Assembly: GCA_032358255.1 (NCBI GenBank)
Contig: JAULBX010028160.1
Coordinates: 145,194 to 209,193 of the forward strand
DNA from: Heterotrichella gracilis
Taxonomy: Eukaryota > Sar > Xanthophyceae > Tribonematales > Xanthonemataceae
Direction of reading: 5' to 3'
Length of the DNA: 64,000 bases
Shown: positions 1 to 9,280 of the stretch, piece by piece
Position numbering within the stretch: the stretch's first letter is position 1
Layout of the letters: each line of letters begins with the position of its first letter
The notes under the pieces: model-generated
What the model was told of the DNA's origin: nothing
What the model saw: the letters and a program-made list of their open reading frames with translations, nothing else
Databases searched by the model: none
Translations under genes and position numbers: made by a program

Positions 1-37
1 TCTCCTGAAATCTGCTCACTATTCCTTTCATGCCCAG

Positions 38-2223
38 GGCCTGCATGATGTGGCGAGCGTGCTGCTCTTGTCGGTGGGCGAGGCCAGGGCCTATCCCCTG
101 CTCAGTCATATGGCTACATGCCACCTGCGGGACTGCACCCGCCCCGACCTGGATGCTGTGCTGCAGCTGCTGGGGCTGATCATGCCCATACTGGAGGAGG
201 TGCGGGGTGTGGTGGTGGTGGGAAAGGGAAGGGGAGTGTGTGTGTACTTTTGTGTAATGGGTAATGATGGCGGCGGCAGCGGCGACGGCGGTGTGGGTGT
301 GTGTGTGGGGGTGTTCATTCCATGTTGCATGGATGCTGTGCTGCAGCCGCTGGGGCTGATCATGCCCATACTGGAGGAGGTGAGTGGGGATGGGTGGGTG
401 GTGTGGGTGGTGGTAGTAGGTGGGTGGGTGGGTGGGTGCATACCATGTCGCATGCATGCGGTGCTATCACACGATTTGCATGCAATCCTCCAAAATTTCG
501 GAAAAAAGAGACAACAGTACAATAAAAGCCCAAGTGCAAAAATAGCAGCAAAATGAGTGCCAAAAATGAACAGCAACATGCAAAACAGAGTAAAACTTGA
601 TTTGATTGCCCCATCCCCCCGCAGTGGGACCTGGAGCTGCACGCCTGCATCGACGCCAGCAGCATCCCCCCCACTTTGCGCTGAGCTGGTACAATATTAC
701 TCCTAAAATGTCCTTATAAAAGTAAGAAAAAGCGCCAACAGTCCACCAAAAATAAACAGCAAAATGAGCACCAAAATAAATACAACATATGAGCAATTGA
801 TGAATACCTGATTGTGTTTCCTCCCCCCCTTGCAGTGCGATCCACAACTCCATGCCTGCATCGACGCCAGCGGCATCCCCCCCTACTTTGCGCTCAGCTG
901 GTACATCACCTGGTTTGCACACAACGAGGCCAGCCTGCCCTGCCTGGCGCGCCTCTTTGACTTCTTCATGGCTTCGCACCCCCTCATGCCGCTGTACGCA
1001 GCGGCGGTGGTCATGCGGGTATGGGAATCAGTGTTGCAACCACGGCTATCTGCAGCACAGTAAGATCCATTGTTTGCAATTCTGAGCTGGCAATCACAGT
1101 TAAGCTTAGTATAGCAATTGCAAGATGTGCCTGGTTTAACTTCTTCTGGCGTCGCACCCGCTCATGCCGCTGTATGCAGCTGCCGTGGTCGTGCGGGTAA
1201 GGCGTTCACCAAGGGGTGACAGTTGCAGTCTTGAGTTGCAATTTGGGGCACATGACCCTCATCCTTACCACCACCACCACCCACCGCACACCACCCACTC
1301 ACCCCACCCAACACCATCCGCAGGCCTCCCGCGAGACTGTGCTTGCTTGCGATCAGGATCCCTCAGAGATCCACCGCACCCTCAACAACCTGGCTATTCT
1401 GGCAAACATACCGGGGGGAGCGGACCAGCTGGCACTGGAGTCGGCTATGCTGTTCAGGCGGCGCCAGCCGCAGGCGCTGCTGGGCCTGCCCAGGAGTTTG
1501 AGCCCCTGGTGTGTGGTTTGGTGGACATGGGGAAATGCAGATAATGTTAGTGGGACAACACCAAATGCTGAAAAATGTTGCTTTTTGTGGGCGCCCGCCT
1601 CAGTTCAGGCATTGGCAGCCACGGACATTGAGGGGGCCATGCGAAGCACACAGACATGCAGAAAAATTAAAGTAATGTTGTACCTCCAACCCATGAAATA
1701 AATTTGGAAGGGGTTGCCCCTATGGCTAGTGGTTCCAGTAGCACATACCTCTTGCTGCCCAGCGCTGCATTATTGCATCACTACTGACACCCAGCATGTG
1801 CGCACGTGCTCAGCACCTTTCGAGCAACCATCAAGGGATGGCCATTGGCATATGCCATGACAGTGCCAGTGCTGCCAACTAGCTTGCTGGCCAGTGCTTG
1901 CTGCAATGCTGACACCCAACCCTAAACCTTGAACCTAAACGTATCACCTCTGTGTGTGCAGCACCTCTCGAGCCACCATCAAGGATGGCCACTGGCATGT
2001 GCCGGACGACGACCCGCCTTGCCCGGGGCCTAGGGACCGCGCCACACACCACCCCCTGCCGCACCACAAACAGCTGCTCTTCAGAAAGGGCAGGCAACGG
2101 CCGCTGGCGCGCATCACCGCAGTGGCTTCCCTTGTGTCGCTGGGTGCCATCACACTTGCTGCCATGATGTACAGCCAGAGCCACCGCATGGGCGCGGAGT
2201 GGCAGGTGGGGCTGTGGCCTTAG
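38..2223 (+). CDS. TBC1D20: TBC1D20-like Rab GTPase-activating protein, 3' part (5' end outside window)
   Basis: The visible exons are 38-199, 836-1018, 1324-1508 and 1962-2223; phases join cleanly and give about 263 residues up to the stop. The protein aligns by eye with the second half of the TBC (Rab-GAP) domain of TBC1D20: a segment with LSHMATCHLRDCT, then LGLIMPILEE, then FALSWYITWFAHNE, then FDFFMASHPLMPLYAAAVVM and LACDQDPSEIHRTL. The last exon carries a hydrophobic stretch (ITAVASLVSLGAITLAAMMY) near the C-terminus, matching the C-terminal membrane anchor known for TBC1D20, an ER/Golgi-associated GAP for Rab1/Rab18-type GTPases. The catalytic Arg and Gln fingers lie upstream of the window, so activity cannot be judged. 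Every visible exon has a degenerate copy nearby, and a second terminal exon at 2274-2430 is in phase with the same donor. The family call is firm; the Rab specificity is inferred. Confidence 0.88.
329..379 (+). repeat. Partial copy of TBC exon end with donor
   Basis: This is a near-identical copy of the last ~50 bases of the exon at 38-199 (encoding DAVLQ-LGLIMPILEE), followed by its own intact GTGAGT donor. It sits in the downstream intron about 180 bp from its parent. It lacks an acceptor of its own, so it is either a decoy 5' splice site or a duplication scar. Confidence 0.85.
625..690 (+). repeat. Pseudo-exon: copy of the start of TBC exon 836-1018
   Basis: This copy has a good acceptor (CCCCGCAG) and encodes ELHACIDASSIPP, like the real exon's QLHACIDASGIPP. 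One base is missing after the C-run, which shifts the frame into a TGA. It is a decayed duplicate lying upstream of its parent. Confidence 0.85.
1138..1196 (+). repeat. Partial copy of the end of TBC exon 836-1018 with donor
   Basis: The sequence encodes ASHPLMPLYAAAVVVR in frame and ends at a GTAAGG donor. It duplicates the last ~60 bases of the exon ending at 1018 and lies in the following intron. Confidence 0.83.
1811..1862 (+). repeat. Upstream copy of the start of the TBC terminal exon
   Basis: A CAG acceptor is followed by a degenerate version of the first ~50 bases of the terminal exon beginning at 1962. An extra G after the ATCAAG triplet run breaks the frame. Confidence 0.75.
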
Positions 2224-2273
2224 GGAGGGTGGGGGATGGCGCCGCACGCCACCTGCTGCTTTTCCAACGCCAG

Positions 2274-2430
2274 CAGCAGCCTCCGGGAGAGGGAGCTTCA
2301 GGACCGGTCGCTGGCGCGCATCACTGCAGTGGCTTCCCTGGTATCGCTGGGTGCAATCACGTTTTCAGCCATGATGTACAGCCAGAGCCACCGCATGGGC
2401 GCGGAGTGGCAGGTGGGACTGTGGCCCTAA
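2274..2430 (+). repeat. Second, in-frame copy of the TBC terminal exon (possible alternative last exon)
   Basis: A polypyrimidine-like stretch and CAG at 2271-2273 precede 157 bases that reproduce the membrane-anchor part of the terminal exon with only a few changes. The copy ends with the same stop context. Its phase matches the donor at 1508, so splicing onto it would give a shorter C-terminal tail (starting SSLRERELQDRS) with the anchor intact. A third, frame-broken copy follows at about 2455-2620. Confidence 0.7.
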
Positions 2431-2454
2431 CCTAGGGCCTAGGGGGAAGGGTGG

Positions 2455-2625
2455 ATGCCTGAGACGCCACCTGATGCGGTACCAACGCCAGCAGCACCCC
2501 TTGGGATGGGGAGCTTGCAAGCAGGGCAACAGCCGCTGGCGCGCATTGCTGAACAGCAAAGTGGATGCGCTGGTGTGGCTGGGTGCGATCACACTGGCAG
2601 CCAGTCGCACTGGGTAGGCCTGGCG
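2455..2625 (+). repeat. Third, decayed copy of the TBC terminal exon
   Basis: The sequence resembles the two upstream copies (cagcagcacccc, then the ctggcgcgcatt motif) but carries indels that destroy the membrane-anchor frame. Together with 1962-2223 and 2274-2430 it forms a three-step ladder that decays outward. Confidence 0.65.
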
Positions 2626-4780
2626 TGGCCAGTTGGGCTTGGCCTCAAGAATGTACATGGCACATTCCCAGTCCAACTGGCCCAGTGTGAGTGCGGTGTC
2701 TTGGAACGGTGTGTGAACGAGTTTGGAGGCACTAAGACACTGCCTTGCTGGCGGTGTTCTAGGGATGTGTGCGCCCAAAGGCACTGTTGCTCCAGAGTGG
2801 ACTACTTTTCCTGTTCATGTAGTTACACGCAGTTGCACAGTGAATGCAAGTGTACAATAGGTTTCAACTTCTTACTTCGTCAAGAGTGTGGCTTAGTTAG
2901 GGCAAATTAATGTCACAATAGACCTTCTCTTCTGCAAATTACTGAACCGTCAGCGGAAACAAAACATAATCGTACAAGGATCAATCAATGTGACATTGAC
3001 AGGAAACATACCACAGAACCACAACCACAGAACCACAACCCTTGAATCTTCTCGGACCCAAATTTCTCAAGTTTACGAACTTCAGTGTTATCAAGTTGCA
3101 GGTGGAAACCTAGCGTTCTCTCCTCGTTGTGTTATCAAGTTCTTGCAAAAAGAAAGCTAAAATAGTCTAGTTGCCAGACCAGAGCAGCCTCTGGCAAACA
3201 GTATTGTGCTATTGGCCAACATCCCATCCAGCTAATGTACAAAAAGTGCTCAGCGAAAGATCAGCAGCAAAACAGAGACTCCCAAGTCCATATCATACAT
3301 CCGCCCAGCAACTAGCTTTGAAGCTGTCTCAGAAGCCATCACCTCGTAGAGTCCAGCATCATGAGGGCCAGAGTCATCTCCCCATGGCTGAAAGGGATGG
3401 AGGAGGCTGTCTGCACACAGTCCTTGGTTGAGGCTGTCATGGGCTTCCTGACTTCGACAGGTAAAGTTGTTGCACAGCCTTTGGAGGGCTGTGAGGACTT
3501 CATTCCGTCAAACACTGCGGGCAAGAACAGGTTTAGGACTGGTGTTTCAAAGTTGAGCCCTGCAGAGTCGAAGCCCTGCCCACCTCTAATAGGATGGTTG
3601 GGCCCCACACGTCCTTGCCACACACAGTTTTACTACGAACCGTGCAAATTATGACCAGCTCAACACACAACAAAAGCGGGGCACGGGTGTGTGAGCGTTG
3701 GCAGGCCAAATCGCAAGTGTGGCCGCGTCCCAGCCTAGTCAACAGCACATGTGGACTGGGGTGCACATTCTCGACAAACTGCGTGACAACGTGCGAACAG
3801 AGGAGCTCCACGAGTTCGCTACTAACGTGCAGGAGCAGATGTCAGCTTGGTGGTAAACGTATTCCGTGCTCAAGCCACTACAAGGGACCCGACTTGCCTT
3901 GCAAAGGGGACAAAAATGCTAGGGCACCCAGGGTCTACACTGCACAGACCGGTTTCGAAAGCAAGGCTGCAGCTCACGCACCTTTCCCAAAGTTCTCCAG
4001 GAAGCCTCCCAGAAAGCTCGGCGAGCCACAGTTCGTTGTGGAGTCAGAAATCGGCATTTTGAACTCGATGTCAATTGTGGAGTGAGGGGCTGAAATTGCA
4101 ACTCCGACGGAAGAGGCGCTCGTGAGTGCGTGGTTGCACGTAAATGCATGAGCAGGGAGGCAAGTGGCGAAGGAGAGGCAGCTGCAGTGGCGTCACAGCT
4201 GTTCAAGGGACCCTTTCGAACGCCTGATCAGCTGGCGGACTTGCGGGATGCTGTGTGTGTCTGGGGCACACTGGTGTAGCGGCTAACCACAGGAGGCTCA
4301 AGTCGCAGCAATTATCACTAGTGGGACGAGAGTTGAGTGAACGAGGAACTGGATCCACCAATTGGCCACCACCTGTTTGCTTTTTGTAGTCTCGTGAATT
4401 TTGTTCCGACTGTTTTTGTGCAGCTCAAGCCTTGACTCAACGTGTTTGAGTCACGACTCTGGCTGAGTCAGCTGAGTTGAGTACAGGCTGAGTACTGGTT
4501 TTTGGGCGGCATGATTTAAAGTTTTATTTAAAACTTTTAAAGAAAGTCGAGCTCGTGAGCTGGCCAGCTTTCTGTTTCCTGTTTCATATCAATCACGTTC
4601 TGAATCTACTGCCAGCTGCAGCCCTTGTCTGAACCTTGCCTGAGCCCATCCTTGCAAAGTGGTTGCCTGGGTGTGCCTCTGGGTGTGCCTACCAGTTTCC
4701 CTCGCCCTCTTGACCACCACCACAATGCCTGAAACGTAGCTTCCTTAGCTCCTTAAAGGGTGTGCAAACAGCCAGCCACC
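2626..4780. other. Intergenic region between the TBC and DMAP1 genes
   Basis: No ORF here has recognisable family features or exon phasing. Between about 4430 and 4505 there is a cluster of TGAGTC/GACTCA-type words, and 4510-4550 is an AT-rich stretch. Both may belong to the DMAP1 upstream region. Nothing else is supported. Confidence 0.5.
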
Positions 4781-7700
4781 ATGGGAGACGTCAAGGACAT
4801 CTTGGGCATCCAGTCTGGTCCCCCATCGGAGAGGGAGCTGCCCAAGCAAAAGGAAAAGATGGAACGACCCAAGGGGATGAGCAGGGAAGCCTTTGCCCTC
4901 CTGGGCTCTTCCCACCCCCTCCTCCCCACCCATTTAGCTGGGGATATGAAGAAGAAGGGGGACGTGCTGGGCCTGAAGGACAAGCGAAAGCACGGGGTGG
5001 CAGGCAAGATAACCTACCAGGTGATGCCCTTTGAAAACCCAGGACGCAAGGACGGGCTGCAGCTCAAGCACTGGACCAAGTGCTTCAAAGACGCCAACGG
5101 GCGGGTGCGGGCAGCGGACGACGCGCCCTACCACTTTTCCAAGTTCAACAAAAAGGTGGGTGGTGCATGCCATATGCATGCATATACACATTGCATCTGC
5201 ATTACGTTATTTATTTATATGCATACATTTAGAGCTCTTAACCAGGTTGGCAGACACCGTTGCACATAATAGGGCACATAACGCTGTCTTGGCAGGTCTT
5301 AACGATCAGGGCAGCCCATGGTGCAATATTTCTTGTAAGGGCCGTGCATGCATATTGCGTAATTGTGCATCAAATAGAAACATGCTGACTGCTGACTGCT
5401 CTCCATTTTGGCATGCCCCAGGTATTTGTGTACCGCTATGACAGTGAGGAGTGGCAGAATGTGATAGAGCCAGACCCCATATGGACGCGGGAGGAAACCG
5501 ACTACCTGCTGGATCTGTGCGAGCTATATGACCTGAGGTTCATGATCATATCGGACAGATACGACGTACGTACCACAGCAGCGCCCAGAACCATAAACTG
5601 TGAACCGCAACCCTGAACCTTGCACTGCGAAATTCAAAACCCTAATTCCGTAGAACGCACACCCTAAACGCACGAGAGCCGTATCCGATATGGCTGCGGG
5701 AGGAGACAGACTATGTGCTGAGCCTGTGTGAGCTATATGACCTGAGATTCATGATACTATCGGAGAGATAGGCTGAAGTTACAACGTTGTACAACCAAAC
5801 ACAGTGACAGAGGCACACTGACTGGGGTTGGGTGCCTGCTACTGCCTGCAGTACGGCACCTGTGTGCCCTCAACACCATGCACAAATGCACTCCAGAGCG
5901 CGATGCTACACTGTCGCACGCCGGCTACCGGTGGCTCATGAGGGCATCCCGCTACCCTACACCTTAGCAATCTCTGATAAACCTTCAACCCTACCTTGAA
6001 AAGATTGAGTAATTAACCACCCCACCGCTTGCCTTACAGTGGCCCAATGGGCTTGCGAGATCCACTGAAGGCCTCAAGGCGCGCTACTACTCCATCGCCC
6101 ACCAGCTGCTGGTGGTTATCCTAAACCCTAACCAGCGCCTGTTAAATCCACATCCTAAGCATACTGAAAGCTATCCTCCTGACTTGCCCCATACCAAAAT
6201 CACCCAATATCTTGCCCCGCAGTGGCCCAATGGCCTTGCCCGATCCACTGAGGACCTCAAGGCGCGCTACTACTCCATTGCCCGCCAGCTGCTGATCGCA
6301 AGGGAGGGAGGGCCCGACCACGCCGGCAACCACCTGCTTGTGAAGCAGCCCTTCAACCCCGAGCACGAGAAGCAGCGCAAGCGGGCGCTGGCCATTCTGC
6401 TGTCGCGCACGCCGCAGCAGGTGCGGGAATGCAGACGCCTTTTCGTTATGTATTTTTGTAAATTCTGCTTTATTGCAATTTAGTGAAATCTACTCTTCGA
6501 AATAGAGTACGCGGCAGCAGGTGCATAGGCGGGGCCGGGTTGTCAACCTAGCAATAAAGTGGGGCTGGTGCGATGAAAGGGATTTTGCACTAGCTGCAGC
6601 ATCATTGTCAAATTTTATGTGAAACGCATTGCAAAAACATGTTGACAAGGACGCTCTGTCATGTTTTTTGGCATTGCTTTGGGCTGATCGCCCCACCCCG
6701 CTTTGCCCCTCCTCGTGCAGGAAGCGGAGGGCCAGGCTGTTCTTGAGGAGGCCAAGGAAATTGAGTTCAGGCGCAAGCTGGAGGAGCTGAAGCAGCAACA
6801 GGCAAAGGCAGCGGGGCAGAGCAAAGGTGGGGTACTTGTAGGTAGCATACTGTAGCATAGGGTAACCAACTTCTGGCATTATTGGAGTCCAGGCAAATGC
6901 GGCGAGGCAGAGGAAAAGTGGGGTGCCTTGGCGTAACCCTACCGTAACCTTCGCATGTACACAGGCAGCAGCCCACCTCCTTGCCACCAGCAGCCCCCTC
7001 CGCACCCACCATCCACCACCACCACCCACCCCTGAACCCCCTCACCACACCCGCAGGCACCTCCGCACCCACCACCACCTCCGTCGGCGGCGTGCAAGTC
7101 CCCACCGTGCGCTTCGAAATGCCTGACGGTCCCGGGGAGCTGTTTGGGGCCGACCTGTCCCCACTCCCTCCCCGCATGGGGGTGTTCAGGCGCGCCGAAG
7201 CCACAAGGGAGGAAGCAGCGAAGCAGGCGGCAAAGCTCAGCAGCCAAGGGACGAGGTGAGACTCTAAGCCTACACAGTGCTTAGTCCCAACATCCTAAAT
7301 ACGTACTGTGAACCATAGGCCTAAGTCCTGCAAGCTGGTGACCAAGCCGCGCCGCCTGGCAACGCTCTACAGAAACCCTACAGAAAACCCCAATAGAACC
7401 CCCTGCCGCAATCCCCTTGAAAGTACACTACTCCCCACCATATGTCTACTGAGCCAACGCCTGAAACTCCCCCTTGAAAACCCTTCCGCAGGGTCCAGAA
7501 GCTGCTGGACCAGACCCTCCAGGAGGTCGGCATGCCTGCGCTGCCTCGCCTGGCAACGCGGGAGGTGTGCTACGCCTACCTGGCACTGCGCGCAGACACA
7601 ATCGCCTACCTGGACCACAAAAAGAAGCTGCAGAGCCGCACCGTGGCCGAGGGGGCGGCGCTGCTGGAGGGGAGGACGAAACGCGCGCCAAAAAAGGTGG

Positions 7701-8075
7701 GAATTTGGGGTTCCTGGGGCATATTTTGGTTGGGGGACGGGGATAGAGGTGTAGGTTGTAGGGTTTAGGCTTTGACTTGACCGGAAGCAGCAGCTGGGCA
7801 ACCGCATTGCCGCGTGAGAGGCAGTGCTGGATGGGAGCAAATGTGCCCCAAAGGGTGTGCGTCTTTCCACCCCTAGGGAGCCCTCAATCCTGAAGTCCAT
7901 GCATGTTTCATTTGAATATGTACTTAGTATACAAAATCCACCCTGTCCCTGTTCTCCCCTCCATATCATGATCCCCTTCCAGTGCATTCCTAGATCCCCT
8001 CCCTGTCCATGTGTGGTGTGCAAGCAGCGACATGTTGATCATTGTCCCACTTCCCCCTTGCAGGCCAGACACTAA
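4781..8075 (+). CDS. DMAP1: DMAP1/SWC4-like chromatin-remodelling and histone-acetyltransferase subunit
   Basis: Seven exons are proposed: 4781-5155, 5422-5565, 6223-6420, 6721-6826, 7057-7255, 7492-7696 and 8064-8075, giving 412 residues with all phases consistent. The start sits in a strong GCCACCATGG context and opens MGDVKDILG, typical of the family. The exon at 5422 encodes a SANT/Myb-like segment (WTREETDYLLDLCELYDLRF), followed by the family's LKARYYSIARQLL stretch. Next comes a charged helical region and the C-terminal DMAP1 domain (LLDQTLQEVGMPALPR). Homologues (animal DMAP1, yeast Swc4/Eaf2) are shared by SWR1-type H2A.Z-exchange and NuA4-type acetyltransferase complexes in the nucleus. 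The last tiny exon (Ala-Arg-His-stop) is the least certain part; reading past 7696 would instead end at 7768. Three partial exon copies lie in its introns. Confidence 0.9.
5682..5769 (+). repeat. Partial copy of the DMAP1 SANT-like exon
   Basis: In frame it reads PIWLREETDYVLSLCELYDL, continues RFMILSER, and then stops. It is a clear duplicate of the end of the exon at 5422-5565, placed in the next intron just after CCCTAA-like sequence. The donor region has turned into a TAG stop. Confidence 0.87.
6041..6113 (+). repeat. Upstream copy of the start of DMAP1 exon 6223-6420
   Basis: After a TTACAG acceptor the copy encodes WPNGLARSTEGLKARYYSIA, almost the same as the real exon start. It then diverges into CCCTAAACCCTAA-like sequence. 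It lies 180 bp upstream of its parent and keeps its frame throughout the homologous part. Confidence 0.87.
7782..7855 (+). repeat. Decayed copy of the end of DMAP1 exon 7492-7696
   Basis: The reading KQQLGNRIAA-stop-EAVLDGSKCAPK mirrors KKLQSRTVAEGAALLEGRTKRAPKK of the parent exon. It follows a short TTTAGG stretch in the last intron. Confidence 0.7.
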
Positions 8076-8694
8076 CATGCGGGGGTGGTGGGGAGTGGGG
8101 AGTGGGAGGGGTGCCAGCAGCACCTCTGCTGCGTATGTGGGAGGGTGGGAGGGGAGCGCGGACGGGGGCCGTGCTTCCTACGGCGTAGCAAAATTATATA
8201 TGTCACCATGTGTACACCACAGCGGGGTTTGGGGAGGGGAGGCGGGGGGTGGAGGGGCCGGGGGAAGGGGAGTGGCTATGGGATTGCATTGCTGCTGTTG
8301 CAATGGGGCTAGCCTAAGGCAGGGCATGCCAAGGGGTGGGACGGGGGCTCAGAACTTTTTCAATGGATATGGCCTTGCATGTGGGTACAACTGAGGTCCA
8401 GCCATCGTGGCGGCCAGTCAGCTTGCACGCATGGTTTATGGCTGATTTTGAACCTGAATGCATTCCAGCCATCGTGTGACACCACTGGTAGGGCTTGCTG
8501 CCTGGGGCAAAGCAGTGAAGGCTACGACTCACTGTACCATGTACTAGTATCATTTTGCAGAATGCATCAGGCGAATCAGTGAGACATCAACAGTCGCAGT
8601 GATACTTTGGCGGCAAGCTTGAAGGTGCACCATGCATGCCCCATGCTCTGCCATGAATGTATTTTGTGTTTACGTGCACGGCCGTGCACGGCTT

Positions 8695-8782
8695 GTACTG
8701 GGCACGGCTTGCCAACTTGGCAATTGGGATTCAGTCCCAATTGGGAAATTCCAATTGGGACTAAGTGCCACGTGCCCAGTAC
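8695..8782. repeat. Inverted repeat with perfect 12-bp ends
   Basis: The outer arms GTACTGGGCACG (8695-8706) and CGTGCCCAGTAC (8771-8782) are perfect reverse complements. The interior contains further palindromic CCAATTGG words. It could be a small foldback element or a structured 3'-flank sequence; no flanking target-site duplication is obvious. Confidence 0.6.
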
Positions 8783-9078
8783 GAGTCTCTTCCTGCAGGC
8801 ATGCCATGGAAGCTTTCGAGCGTTTGACAATGTTACACGATGTAGTAATGATTACAATGTATTGCTACAAATTGCAGTTAATTAAGCACCTGCATGCATC
8901 GATGTGCATTTAATTTAGTCCAGACTCTGAGTTAGCTTGAAGGTTGCAATCGAGTATTACTAAGCCCTAGTTGGTGGCATTCAGTCCGTCCAAGGGCCCA
9001 ATCCTTCCACATATAGCACAAATCCCAGTTGGATTGAGGAGATTCGTTAACACCAGTCCATTGTATGGACTCCTATTC

Positions 9079-9150
9079 ACTCACACCACCACAAGCGGCT
9101 GCATGCTCCTCCCCAGCCACTACGGCACAAGCGCATTGCCTTCCAGCCTT
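9079..9150 (-). repeat. Decayed copy of the aminopeptidase P last exon
   Basis: The segment repeats the bases around the real stop codon (9281-9350) with scattered substitutions. It lies about 200 bp downstream of the stop on the transcribed strand. Confidence 0.8.
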
Positions 9151-9280
9151 GGTCCCAGCACCGCCAACACAACCGAGCGCAACCAGGCATATCCCCCAAC
9201 ATATTCTGTTGGCGGTGTGGGCCCTCACATGTGACGTAAATTCCATAAACACTGCGGAAAGCGCACTTTCCCATGCCCCA

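Larger units (their letters stand above)
8076..9280. other. Intergenic region between convergent DMAP1 and aminopeptidase P genes
   Basis: The first part (8076-8340) is G-rich low-complexity sequence. The middle holds an inverted repeat at 8695-8782. The right end holds a decayed copy of the aminopeptidase last exon (9079-9150). No gene is supported. Confidence 0.6.

Noticed and set aside
106-979. Long antisense ORFs opposite the TBC gene
   Set aside because: They are shadows of the G-rich coding strand; the sense exons have family motifs and splice phasing.
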